DNA of 20,363 nt from CAZRDB01 sp964598695. GTDB lineage: Bacteria; Armatimonadota; Zipacnadia; UBA1398. A program made the translations under genes and the position numbers. Under the pieces are notes generated by a model. It did no database searches, had not been told where the DNA came from, and saw nothing but the letters and a program-made list of their open reading frames with translations. Shown in pieces: positions 6,822 through 15,209 of this stretch. How positions within the stretch are numbered: the stretch's first letter is position 1; the number at the start of each line of letters is the position of its first letter. The DNA is taken from the NCBI GenBank assembly GCA_964598695.1, contig CAZRDB010000078.1, positions 1 to 20,363 on the forward strand, written 5' to 3'.

Positions 6822-9800
6822 ATGCGACGCCTCCGCACGCTGCCGATCGGAGTCCGCCTGTTCCTCAGCTACTGGCTCCTGCTCAGCGCGGCAAGCGTCG
6901 TCGGCTGCTACGCTATCTACATCCCGGTGCGGCGGGCCGTGGAGGAGCAGGTCCACAGCGAACTGACCAACTCGACCACGAGCCTTCTGCACTTGGTCCA
7001 GACGACGGCGACCGGGTCGGTTCGGAGCTACCTCCGGGGCATCGCCGAGAGTGACCGGAGCCTCGTCGACAGCCTGTACCGGCGCGCCCGAGCGGGCGAG
7101 ATGACCGAGGAGCAGGCGAAGGAGACCGCCGCTCAGATCCTGCTCGCGCAACGGGTCGGCGCCTCGGGCTACGTCTACTGCATGCGGAGCGACGGCACGC
7201 TCGCGGTCCACCCCTCCCCGACGTGGCAGGGCGCCAACATCGCCGACCACGGCTTCGCGCAGGAACAGATCGCGCGCAAGGAAGGCTACCTCGACTACCG
7301 GTGGCGCAACCCCGGCGAGGACGCGGCACGGCCGAAGGCACTCTACATGGTGTACTTCGAGCCGTGGGACTGGATCATCTCGGTGACGGCGTACCGGGAG
7401 GAGTTCGCCAGTCTCGTCAACGTCGACGACTTCCGACGAGGCGTCTCGTCGCTGCGGTTCGGTGAGACGGGTTACTCGTACATCATCGACCTGCACGGAA
7501 CGCTGATCGTGCACCCCAAGCAGGAAGGGGTGAACATCCTCGACTCGACCGACAGCGCCGGACGGTACTTCATCCGGGAGCTGATCGACCGCCGCCACGG
7601 CGAGATCACCTACCCGTGGCAGAACCCGGACGAGCCGGCGCCGCGCACCAAACTCGTCGCGTTTGACTACCTCCCCGACCTCGGCTGGATCGTCGCCTCC
7701 TCGAGCTACGCCGACGAGTTCTACCGGCCGGTCGGCGAGGTCCGCCGGGTGTTCGTCGCGATGGTGAGCCTCTCGTCGCTGCTCATGCTCGTGATCTCCC
7801 TCGTGACCAGCGCCGGCATCGCCCGGCCGATCCGCCGCATGGTCGCCAGCCTCGAGCGGGCGAGCGAGGGCGATCTGGCCGTTCGCGTGCCGGAGGCCGG
7901 CGGCGCCGAGGTCGCCGCGCTCGCGCGGTACTACAACCAGTTCATGGACCGGCTCGAGCAATCGCGGCGCGCGACCGAACGCGAGGCCGAGGAGCGTTCG
8001 CGGGCCGAAGCGGCTCTCGAGGAACACAAACGCCACCTGGAGGACCTCGTGCGCGAGCGCACGGCGGGCCTCGAGGCGGAGATCCGGGAGCGGCAACGGG
8101 TCGAAGCGGTGCTGCGCGCGAGCGAGCAGCGGTTCCACCGGATCTTCGAGTGGTCGGGCGACGCGACCCTGCTGCTCGACGTCGAGGCGGTCATCGACTG
8201 CAACGCGCGCGCACTCGAGCTGTTCGGCTACGACACCAAGGAGGAGATCCTCGGCCGGTCGTCGTGGGGCCTCTCGCCGCCGGTGCAGCCGGATGGTCGC
8301 AGTTCCGAGAGCGCGGCGCGCGAGGCCCAGGCAGTCGTGCTGCGGGATGGCTACCACGCGTTCGAGTGGATCCACTGCCGGCGCGACGGCGCCGAGATGC
8401 TCTGCGAGGTCGCGCTGACGGCGGTGGAGCTGGGCGGGCAGACCGTCGCCCAGGCGGTCGTGCGCGATGTCACGGAGCGACGAGCGGCACGGCGCGCGCT
8501 CGAGGAGTCGGAGCGCAGGCTGGCCTCGATCATCGACTTCCTGCCCGACGCGACCTTCGTCGTCGACGCCGAGGGGGTCATCATCGCGTGGAACCGAGCG
8601 ATCGAGCACCTCACCGGTGCGCCGGCGTCCGAGATGCTGGGGCGCGGCGACCGCGCCTACGCCGTCCCCTTCACCGGCGACCGCCGCCCGATGCTGGTCG
8701 ACATGGCCATGTCGGGGGGCGACTACGCGGGCGAGGTGCCGCCGGGCGACGTGGTGCGCGAGGGCGCACTGCTCACCGGCGAGTTCCACTCCGACCTTCT
8801 CGGCGGCCGGTTCCTCTTCGCCACCGCCACCGCCCTGCACGACGCCAACGGCAACACTGTGGGCGCGATCGAGGCCATCCGCGACATCACCGCGCGGCGC
8901 CAGGCCGAGGAGGAGGTGCGCGAGGCCCGCATCGCCGCCGACGCGGCGAACCGGGCCAAGAGCGAGTTCCTCGCCAACATGAGCCATGAGATCCGCACGC
9001 CGATGAACGCCATCATCGGCATGACCAGCCTCCTGCTGGACACGCGCCTGACCGGCGAGCAGGCGGGCTTCTCCGAGGTGATCCGCACCAGCGCCGACGC
9101 GCTGCTCTCCATCGTGAATGACGTGCTGGACTTCTCCAAGATCGAGGCCGACCGCCTGGAGCTGGAACCCCATCCCTTCGACATCCGAGAGTGCATCGAG
9201 GGGGCGCTCGACCTGGTGGCCTCCCAGGCCGCCACGAAGGGGATCGACCTCGCCTACATCGTCGAGCCCAGCCTTCCGTCGGCCTACGTCGGCGACGCAG
9301 CCCGCGTGCGGCAGGTCCTCATCAACCTGCTCAGCAACGCGGTCAAGTTCACCGAGGAGGGCGAGGTTGTGGTCTCGGTTGCCCGCGACGAGACAGTCGC
9401 CGCCGGCCGCGACGCGACTCGGATCCCGCTACGGATCACCGTGCGCGACACGGGTATCGGGATCCCGCCCGAGCGCTTCGACCGACTGTTCCGATCGTTC
9501 AGCCAGGTGGACGCTTCGACCACGCGCCGCTACGGCGGCACCGGCCTCGGCCTGGCGATCTCGCGCAGGCTGGCGGAGCTGATGGGGGGCTCGGTCTCGG
9601 CCGAGAGCGAGGGGGTCCCGGGACGCGGCGCGGCGTTCCACTTCACCCTGTGCCTGGAGGAGGCGCCGGAATCTGTCGAGACCTACGTCAGCCACGGCCA
9701 GGTGCGGCTCCAGGGCCGACGGGTGCTCATCGTCGACGACAACGCCACGAACCGGCTCGTGCTCGCCCGCCAGACCGAGGCCTGGGGGATGGAGCCGTAC

Positions 9801-10889
9801 GAGTTCGCCTCGGCCGAGGAGGCGCTCGAGGCGCTCCGGGGCGACTGCCACTTCGACCTCGGGATCCTCGACATGCAGATGCCCGACATGGACGGCGTCG
9901 GCCTCGCCCGCGAGATCCGCCGCCTGCCGAGCGCACACGCCCTGCCGCTCGTGCTCCTCAGCTCGCTCGGCGCCGGCGAGCGGGAACGCGCCGACGGGCT
10001 GTTCGCGGCGGTGCTGACCCGGCCGATCAAGGCGTCGCCGCTCCAGAACGCCCTGATCGCGGCCCTGAGCGGGCACGAGGTGGTCGTCTCCGCGGAGTCG
10101 GCCCCGTTGTTCGACCCCGAGACGGCCGCCCGGCACCCACTCCGGATCCTCCTGGTCGAGGACCACCCCGTGAACCAGCGCGTGATGGTCGCGATGCTCC
10201 GACGGCTGGGCTACACGGCCGATGTGGCGGGAAGCGGCGTCGAGGCGCTCGATGCCGTGCACCGCCAGACCTACGATGTGCTGTTGATGGACGTGCAGAT
10301 GCCCGAGATGGATGGGCTCGAGTGCACGCGGCTGATCCGCGCGACCTTCCCGCGCGAGCGCCAGCCCCGGATCGTCGCCATGACCGCGCACGCGATGGCC
10401 ACCGACCGCGAGGAGTGCCTACGGGCCGGCATGGATGACTACGTCCCGAAGCCGGTGCGGGTCGAGGAGCTGTGCCGGGCGCTGCTCGCGGCCTCGCGCG
10501 TGGGGCCCGACGCGGCCGCCGGGCCGTCGTTCGACCGGTTCCTCGTGCTCTCGGCCCCCGCGTTCGCGGCGTTCGTGGACGCCGTGGCCGAGGCGGCGCC
10601 GCAGATCGCCCGCGAGTTCCTGGAGGCCACCCCGCGCGAGGTCGAGGCGATGCGCGGGAGCGCGCGCGACGGCGACGCCACGACGCTCCACCGCCTCGCG
10701 CACTCGCTCAAGTCGTCGGCCCGCTACCTCGGGGCCGAACGCCTCGGCGAGCTGTCGCGGCAACTCGAGGTGCACGCTCGCGACGCGGGCGCCGCGGGAG
10801 CCGAGGCGGCGATCGACGCGGTCGCGGAGGCATTCGAGGCGGCGCGGGGCGCGATCGAGCAGGCGCTCGAGCGGCTCACGCGGGGATAG
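6822..10889 (+). CDS. Hybrid sensor histidine kinase (Cache-HAMP-PAS-PAS-HisKA-HATPase-REC-REC-HPt)
   Basis: A 1355-residue membrane sensor with a complete phosphorelay in one chain. Transmembrane helices lie at about 12-34 and 311-334, bracketing a periplasmic double Cache-type ligand-binding region (GYVYCMRSDGTLAVHPSP near 115; GYSYIIDLHGTLIVHPK near 220). Then come HAMP (about 335-388), a coiled coil (about 390-435), two PAS domains (about 439-560 and 568-700), HisKA with His722 in MSHEIRTPMN, and HATPase_c with the N box LLSNAVKFT, DTGIGIP and YGGTGLGLAIS. REC1 has VDDN and Asp1017; REC2 has VEDH and Asp1157 (MDVQMPEMDG) with KP after GMDDYV. A C-terminal HPt carries His1294 in AHSLKSSARYLG. 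All phospho-acceptors are present. ATG 6822 has GGGAGGA nine bases upstream. The PAS domains lack recognisable cofactor ligands by eye. It overlaps the convergent response-regulator cyclase by 14 bases; that protein is a natural, unproven phosphate acceptor. Confidence 0.93.
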   Translation: MRRLRTLPIGVRLFLSYWLLLSAASVVGCYAIYIPVRRAVEEQVHSELTNSTTSLLHLVQTTATGSVRSYLRGIAESDRSLVDSLYRRARAGEMTEEQAKETAAQILLAQRVGASGYVYCMRSDGTLAVHPSPTWQGANIADHGFAQEQIARKEGYLDYRWRNPGEDAARPKALYMVYFEPWDWIISVTAYREEFASLVNVDDFRRGVSSLRFGETGYSYIIDLHGTLIVHPKQEGVNILDSTDSAGRYFIRELIDRRHGEITYPWQNPDEPAPRTKLVAFDYLPDLGWIVASSSYADEFYRPVGEVRRVFVAMVSLSSLLMLVISLVTSAGIARPIRRMVASLERASEGDLAVRVPEAGGAEVAALARYYNQFMDRLEQSRRATEREAEERSRAEAALEEHKRHLEDLVRERTAGLEAEIRERQRVEAVLRASEQRFHRIFEWSGDATLLLDVEAVIDCNARALELFGYDTKEEILGRSSWGLSPPVQPDGRSSESAAREAQAVVLRDGYHAFEWIHCRRDGAEMLCEVALTAVELGGQTVAQAVVRDVTERRAARRALEESERRLASIIDFLPDATFVVDAEGVIIAWNRAIEHLTGAPASEMLGRGDRAYAVPFTGDRRPMLVDMAMSGGDYAGEVPPGDVVREGALLTGEFHSDLLGGRFLFATATALHDANGNTVGAIEAIRDITARRQAEEEVREARIAADAANRAKSEFLANMSHEIRTPMNAIIGMTSLLLDTRLTGEQAGFSEVIRTSADALLSIVNDVLDFSKIEADRLELEPHPFDIRECIEGALDLVASQAATKGIDLAYIVEPSLPSAYVGDAARVRQVLINLLSNAVKFTEEGEVVVSVARDETVAAGRDATRIPLRITVRDTGIGIPPERFDRLFRSFSQVDASTTRRYGGTGLGLAISRRLAELMGGSVSAESEGVPGRGAAFHFTLCLEEAPESVETYVSHGQVRLQGRRVLIVDDNATNRLVLARQTEAWGMEPYEFASAEEALEALRGDCHFDLGILDMQMPDMDGVGLAREIRRLPSAHALPLVLLSSLGAGERERADGLFAAVLTRPIKASPLQNALIAALSGHEVVVSAESAPLFDPETAARHPLRILLVEDHPVNQRVMVAMLRRLGYTADVAGSGVEALDAVHRQTYDVLLMDVQMPEMDGLECTRLIRATFPRERQPRIVAMTAHAMATDREECLRAGMDDYVPKPVRVEELCRALLAASRVGPDAAAGPSFDRFLVLSAPAFAAFVDAVAEAAPQIAREFLEATPREVEAMRGSARDGDATTLHRLAHSLKSSARYLGAERLGELSRQLEVHARDAGAAGAEAAIDAVAEAFEAARGAIEQALERLTRG

Positions 10890-11775
10890 CCGGGCACGGC
10901 GAGACACAGACGCGGTTGCGGCCCTCCCGCTTCGCCCGGTACAGGGCCTCGTCCGCCCTGCGGACCAGGTCCTCGAGGGTGCTGTCCGCAGTCGCCTCCG
11001 CGACGCCGACGCTCAGCGTGAACCGGACCTCGCCGCCGTCGGCCCTTGGCAGCCACGCCTCCTCGACGCTCGCCCGGATCCGCTCGGCGGCGCCGGCGGC
11101 CTCCTCGGCCGTCGCCGACGGCAGGACCAGCAGGAACTCCTCCCCGCCCCAGCGCGCGACGTGGTCGTAGTCGCGACGGCTCCGGCGCAGCACGTCGCCA
11201 AGCAGGCGCAGGGCCTCATCGCCCACGGGGTGGCCGTACTCGTCGTTGATCCGCTTGAAGTGGTCGATATCCATCAGGAGCACACTGAGCGGCGTCCGCT
11301 CCCGCTTGGCCCGGCTCAGCTCCTGCTCGATCCGCGACCATCCGGCGCGGCGGTTGAGCAGCCCCGTGAGTTCGTCCTCGGTCGCGATCTGGCGCAGCCG
11401 CGCCTCGAGCGCGAGGATCCGCTCCCCGATGGCGATCCGGGCGAGCAGCTCGTCGCGGTCGAACGGCTTGGTCAGGTAGTCGTCGGCGCCGGCCTCGAGC
11501 CCCGCGACCACGTCCCGCTGCTCGTCCTGCGAGGTGAGCAGGAGCGCGTAGACGTAGCCCTCGAGGTCGGCGTTCCGAACGCGGTGGATGAGTTGCGGAC
11601 CCGACATCCCCGGCATGACCCAGTCGGTCACGAGGAACCGTACACCGCCGCGCTGGAGGACGTCCCACGCCTCCTCCGCGTCCCGCGCCAGCAGCACAGT
11701 GCGCCCCGCTTTGGTGAGGAGCACCTCCAACACTCGGCGCTGCAGCAGGTCGTCGTCCACCACGAGGATGGCCAC
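10876..11775 (-). CDS. Response regulator diguanylate cyclase (REC-GGDEF, PleD-like)
   Basis: The 299-residue protein makes cyclic di-GMP from two GTP when its receiver domain is phosphorylated. REC occupies about 1-115 with acidic Asp7-Asp9, phospho-acceptor Asp51 (VTDWVMPGMSG) and Lys103 (TKPFD). A helical linker leads to the GGDEF domain (DELTGLLNRR from about 135), whose active-site motif is GGEEF at 210-214. An RxxD product-inhibition site (RDYD, 201-204) sits five residues before it, as in PleD. The domain is therefore predicted to be active and feedback-inhibited. GTG 11775 is chosen because GGGAGG lies seven bases upstream and the REC fold begins directly (MAILVVDDD). Its 3' end overlaps the hybrid kinase gene tail to tail; its 5' end is divergent from the argD-like gene. 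Confidence 0.92.
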   Translation of the reverse strand: MAILVVDDDLLQRRVLEVLLTKAGRTVLLARDAEEAWDVLQRGGVRFLVTDWVMPGMSGPQLIHRVRNADLEGYVYALLLTSQDEQRDVVAGLEAGADDYLTKPFDRDELLARIAIGERILALEARLRQIATEDELTGLLNRRAGWSRIEQELSRAKRERTPLSVLLMDIDHFKRINDEYGHPVGDEALRLLGDVLRRSRRDYDHVARWGGEEFLLVLPSATAEEAAGAAERIRASVEEAWLPRADGGEVRFTLSVGVAEATADSTLEDLVRRADEALYRAKREGRNRVCVSPCPAIPA

Positions 11776-11782
11776 GGACTCA

Positions 11783-11788
11783 CCTCCC
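11783..11788 (-). promoter_or_regulatory. Ribosome binding site of the REC-GGDEF gene
   Basis: GGGAGG on the minus strand, seven bases before GTG 11775. It decides the GTG start over the longer frame that continues to 11910. Confidence 0.7.
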
Positions 11789-11886
11789 GTCGGTCGAGAA
11801 GCCGTCCACCAGGCGCCCCGTGCTCGGCGGTTCCATTCGCCACGCGATCGCCACCGCCTTCCGCAGCCGCGGAAGGCCGACCCGAC

Positions 11887-11899
11887 CGGCGGTCCGCCG
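11887..11899. repeat. 13-base palindrome beside the argD-like promoter
   Basis: CGGCGG-T-CCGCCG is a perfect inverted repeat ending four bases before the TTGACA box at 11904. The position would suit a transcription-factor operator acting on either divergent gene, but its low complexity makes chance occurrence possible. Confidence 0.3.
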
Positions 11900-11903
11900 C
11901 CGT

Positions 11904-11932
11904 TTGACACGACTCGCCGTCAGGAGTAAGAA
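11904..11932 (+). promoter_or_regulatory. Sigma-70-like promoter candidate for the argD-like gene
   Basis: A perfect TTGACA (11904-11909) is followed after 17 bases by TAAGAA (11927-11932), a weak match to the -10 box. Transcription would start near 11939, giving a leader of about 30 bases before ATG 11969. The local sequence is less G+C-rich than its surroundings. Not proven. Confidence 0.5.
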
Positions 11933-11968
11933 GTCCCTCTTTCCCCCATTGAGAGAGGAGTGTTCCCG

Positions 11969-13168
11969 ATGCAGCTCGCGGAGATCCAGTCGGTGTACGC
12001 ACACAAGATCATGGCGACCTACCGGCGCGCCGAGGTCGCGTTCGTCCGAGGCCGCGGCTGCCGCCTCTGGGACACCGAGGGCAACGAGTGGCTCGACTGC
12101 CTCGCCGGGATCGCCGTCTGCGGTCTCGGCCACGCGCACCCCATGGTCACCGAGGCCATCGCGCAGCAGGCCGGTCGGCTCCTCCACACCAGCAACCTCT
12201 ACTACATCGAGAACCAGGCCGCTCTCGCCGAGGAGCTGCTCTCCGTCTGTGACCTCGACAAAGCATTCTTCTGCAACAGCGGCGCCGAGGCCATCGAGGG
12301 CTCGCTCAAGCTCGCGCGCAAGTGGGGCAAGCAGTGCAAGGGCGGCGCCACGCGGATCCTCACCGCTCTCGGCAGCTTCCACGGCCGCACGATGGGCGCC
12401 CTCTCGGCCACCGGCCAGCCCAAGTACCAGCACGCGTTCCAGCCCCTCATCCCGGATGTCCACCACGTCCCCTACGGCGACCTCGCCGCGCTCGAGGCTC
12501 AGGTCGACGAGCGGACGGTGGCGATCCTCCTGGAGCCCATCCAGGGCGAGAGCGGCGTCAAGGTCCCGCCGCCCGGCTACCTTGCGGCGGTGCGCACGCT
12601 CTGCGACGACCGGAACGTCGTGCTCATTCTCGACGAGGTGCAGACAGGGCTCGGCCGCACCGGGGCATGGTTCGCGCACCAGCGCGAGGGCGTGCTGCCG
12701 GACGTGATGGCTCTCTCGAAGTCGCTCGCGGCCGGGTTCCCGCTCGGGGCCGTCGTGGCGCGCGAGCCGTTCGCCTCGGTCCTCGAGCCCGGCGATCATG
12801 CCTCGACCTTCGGTGGCAACCCGCTCGCCTCGGCCGCCGGCGTCGCCTTCTTCCGGGCGATGAAGGAGGAGGGCGTCGTCGCGCACGTCGAGGCTGTCGG
12901 CGCCCATGCCCGGGCGGCGCTCGAGGCCCTCGCGGCCGAGGTCGCACCGCGCATCACCGAGATCCGCCAGGTCGGCCTGATGGTCGGGATCGAGTTGGGC
13001 GACTCGACCGCCCAGGCGGTGAACCGGGCGCTGTTCGAACGCCGGATCCTCGCCAACGCCATCGGCGACAGTATCCTCCGCGTCCTACCCCCACTCGTGA
13101 TCACGGCCGCCGAGATCGACGAGTTCGTTGCGGGGCTCCGCGCGGCACTCGCCGAGACCGGCTCGTAG
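11969..13168 (+). CDS. argD: Class III aminotransferase, acetylornithine aminotransferase-like
   Basis: The 399-residue product is a PLP-dependent transaminase of the ArgD/OAT group, which converts N-acetylglutamate semialdehyde to N-acetylornithine in arginine synthesis and, in some organisms, N-succinyl-diaminopimelate in lysine synthesis. Family features in order are WDTEGNEWLDCLAGIAV, the phosphate-binding NSGAEAIEGSLKLAR, SFHGRTMGALSATG, the acidic LILDEVQTGLGRTG, the PLP lysine Lys251 in ALSKSLAAGFPLGA, and STFGGNPLASAAG. Length is standard. ATG 11969 is preferred to GTG 11960 because GAGAGGAG (11953-11960) is then correctly spaced. The gene stands apart from other arginine genes, with its own candidate promoter and a hairpin after the stop, so it may be a single transcription unit. 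A 4-aminobutyrate or ornithine aminotransferase role cannot be excluded. Confidence 0.88.
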   Translation: MQLAEIQSVYAHKIMATYRRAEVAFVRGRGCRLWDTEGNEWLDCLAGIAVCGLGHAHPMVTEAIAQQAGRLLHTSNLYYIENQAALAEELLSVCDLDKAFFCNSGAEAIEGSLKLARKWGKQCKGGATRILTALGSFHGRTMGALSATGQPKYQHAFQPLIPDVHHVPYGDLAALEAQVDERTVAILLEPIQGESGVKVPPPGYLAAVRTLCDDRNVVLILDEVQTGLGRTGAWFAHQREGVLPDVMALSKSLAAGFPLGAVVAREPFASVLEPGDHASTFGGNPLASAAGVAFFRAMKEEGVVAHVEAVGAHARAALEALAAEVAPRITEIRQVGLMVGIELGDSTAQAVNRALFERRILANAIGDSILRVLPPLVITAAEIDEFVAGLRAALAETGS

Positions 13169-13176
13169 ACCGTCCC

Positions 13177-13215
13177 GCCCGGCCCGCATGCGCCGCCCCG
13201 GCATGCGGGCCGGGC
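13177..13215 (+). terminator. Perfect 15-bp hairpin after the argD-like gene
   Basis: GCCCGGCCCGCATGC (13177-13191) pairs perfectly with 13201-13215 around a 9-base loop, beginning nine bases after the TAG stop. There is no run of T downstream, so it is either a U-tract-independent terminator or an mRNA-stabilising 3' hairpin. The position between argD and the next gene supports a transcript-end role. Confidence 0.6.
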
Positions 13216-13251
13216 CGCAGGTTCGCGGCGCCTCTTCGCGAACTCCCCCTC

Positions 13252-14463
13252 ATGTGGTCCCTGATCCTCTGCCTGACCTCCGCACCAGCCCTACCGTGGC
13301 CCGAGAGCCGCGACCTGCCCGACCTCACCGCCCTGTGGGAGGCCGATCGCGCCGACCTCCTCTGGGGGTTCCGGAACCTGTACAACCCCATGGTCGTGTA
13401 CGACGGCCCCGGGGAGTACCCGTACCGCATGTGGCTGTTCGGCTGGGCCGCCGAGGACGACAACCCGGGCCACGCCGGCGCCGACGCCGTCTTCACCGCG
13501 CGCTCGAAGGATCTCCGCGAGTGGGAGGTCTACGCGGGCGAAGCGGGCTGGGATACGACGATGACCCCGGGCAACTGCATGCCGTTGAACCCCCGGTATA
13601 AGTACCCGGGAAAAACGTACAAAAAGGGCTAACCCACCCGGGAAACAATTGTGCCCCAAAAANNNNNNNNNNCGCTCTGGCAGCCGGTGCTCACCGCCGG
13701 CGACGAGCCCTGGGACAACGTCCACAACGGCGACCCCTCCGTCGTGAAGCATGAGGGCCGCTACTACATGGCCTTCTCCAGCGTGGGGTTCGACACCCGC
13801 ACCGACGCCGACGGTGTCTCGCGCATCTACGTCCTCTCGTGCGTGATGGGCGCGGTCTCTGACGACGGACTCGAGTGGCGGAAGTCCGAGCGGCCGATCC
13901 TCCTGTGGGAGCACGAGTGGACGGACGGTTGGGCCCTCCAGGATGGCAAGATCGGCAGCCCCCCCGAGGGCTACCAGGGCAGCTACCACCGCCCCTCGCT
14001 GCTGCGCGACGGCGGCCGCTGGCGGATCTGGTTCGACTACTTCCTGCCCGGCACGTTCGTCTCGATGGGCCTCGCCGAGAACGCCGGCGACTTCCTCGAC
14101 CCGACGCAGTGGGAGATCGTCCGCGCCGGCGATGCCCCCCTCCTCCGCGACTGGCCCAACGCCGCGGTCGTGCGGGAGGGGGCGACCTACTACGCGTTCT
14201 CGGACGCGCCCGGTTACCCGCCGGCGCTGGGCGGCGACGGTCGGCAGCTCACGATCGCGACCTCCCCCGACGGCGTCGAGTGGTCGGTGGTCGGGCGACT
14301 CGCGCCCGAGGTCGGAGGCGAGAGTTCGCACGTCCCCGAGGCATTGGTGCTCGACGGCCCCGACGGCCGGTGGCTCTACCTGTTCTATGCCTGGAAGCCC
14401 GCGGTCGAGCCGTGGGACTACCGGTACAAGGCGATCCGCGTGATGCGGCGCCGGCTGCCCTAG
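13252..14463 (+). CDS. Secreted GH43-like five-bladed propeller protein, interrupted by assembly gap
   Basis: Two open pieces flank a 10-N gap and clearly belong to one gene. The first starts at ATG 13252 with a short hydrophobic leader (MWSLILCLTSAPA), suggesting export. Blade-start motifs typical of GH43/GH32/GH130-type propellers recur: NPMVVYDGPGEYPYRMWLFG, NGDPSVVKHEGRYYMAFSS, YHRPSLLRDGGRWRIWFDY and HVPEALVLDGPDGRWLYLFY. The family acts on glycans, but catalytic acids cannot be assigned with confidence, and many such proteins are uncharacterised. The in-frame TAA at 13630-13632 lies in degraded, A-rich sequence next to the gap and is probably an error rather than a real stop. No clear ribosome binding site precedes the ATG. 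Confidence 0.7.
13592..13672. other. Assembly gap (N 13663-13672) with degraded left flank
   Basis: Ten N are preceded by about 70 bases of A-rich, repetitive sequence with a spurious stop, contrasting sharply with the G+C-rich codon pattern on both sides. This looks like a scaffold join with poor read ends. The true gap length is unknown, so frame across it cannot be inferred from N count. Confidence 0.85.
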
Positions 14464-14537
14464 ACCGCCCGCAAACATCGCGTCCGCCCCCGCTACCCGC
14501 CACCCCCTCCGCGCGTCTCCTCTATCGGTGAGAGCGC

Positions 14538-15176
14538 ATGAAGGAAACCACCCGGGAACCGATGCTGCAGTCGTGTCACCGCGCACCGTCTCCCTGGCGG
14601 CTCGAGCGGACACCCGAGGACGTGCTTGTGTTGGCGGCGATCGCGGGAGACGTAACCTCGTTCGACGAGCTGGTGCGGCGCTGGCGGCCGGCCGTCACCC
14701 GGACCGTCGGCCGCGTGGTCACGGAGCGCGAGGCTCGCGAGGACATCGTCCAGGAGGTCTTCCTCCAGGCGTTCCGCTACCTGCCCCAACTCGGCGAGCC
14801 CCTCGCCTTCGCCGGCTGGCTCCGGCAGATCGCGACCCGGCTCGCGCGGCGGCGCAACCGTGAGGAGCGGTCGCGCACCGATCGGCTCGCGCCGCTGGAC
14901 GCCGTGGTGCTCGCGACCTGCCCCGCCGTCGGCGAGCGGCCCGAGGAGCAGGCGGTCGCGCAGGCAGACCGGGCGCGCCTCCATGAGAGCCTCGCGCAGT
15001 TGCCCGAGACCCTCCGGGAGACCGTCGAGTTACGCTTCCTGCACGGGATGCCGCTCGCCCAGATCGCGGCCTACCAGGGCATCACGCTCGATGGCGTCAA
15101 GTGGCGGCTCCGAAGTGCCCTCACGCGCCTTCGCACGATCTTCCCCTCCGGCGACACGCAGGAGACCACGGCCTGA
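14538..15176 (+). CDS. ECF-type RNA polymerase sigma factor
   Basis: The 212-residue product has sigma-70 region 2 at about 30-105 (DVTSFDELVRRWRPAV; REDIVQEVFLQAFRYLPQL; FAGWLRQIATRLARRR) and region 4 at about 148-200 (LPETLRETVELRFLHGMPLA; IAAYQGITLDGVKWRLRSAL), with no region 3, as in extracytoplasmic-function sigma factors. ATG 14538 is supported by reading frame and a weak GAGAG upstream. No recognisable anti-sigma factor with a zinc-binding HxxxCxxC motif or transmembrane helix follows. Instead, the next gene, 33 bases downstream, encodes a soluble helical protein with a cysteine-rich tail, which may be its regulator or target. Signal and regulon are unknown. The 74-base spacer before it shows no clear promoter. 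Confidence 0.88.
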   Translation: MKETTREPMLQSCHRAPSPWRLERTPEDVLVLAAIAGDVTSFDELVRRWRPAVTRTVGRVVTEREAREDIVQEVFLQAFRYLPQLGEPLAFAGWLRQIATRLARRRNREERSRTDRLAPLDAVVLATCPAVGERPEEQAVAQADRARLHESLAQLPETLRETVELRFLHGMPLAQIAAYQGITLDGVKWRLRSALTRLRTIFPSGDTQETTA

Positions 15177-15194
15177 GAGGGGCCGAGAAACCAC

Positions 15195-15201
15195 AAGGAG
15201 G
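15195..15201 (+). promoter_or_regulatory. Strong ribosome binding site of the Cys-tailed protein gene
   Basis: AAGGAGG, eight bases before ATG 15210, is one of the strongest Shine-Dalgarno sites in the window and suggests high translation relative to the sigma factor upstream. Confidence 0.75.
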
Positions 15202-15209
15202 AACTCACC

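Noticed and set aside
5625..9173. 1182-residue open frame on the - strand across the glycosylase and kinase genes
   Set aside because: Its composition is a shadow of the kinase and glycosylase coding strands; no start signal or motif supports it.
13252..13632. Natural truncated pseudogene ending at TAA 13630
   Set aside because: The stop is inside degraded sequence next to the N gap, and the remainder of the protein continues normally after it.
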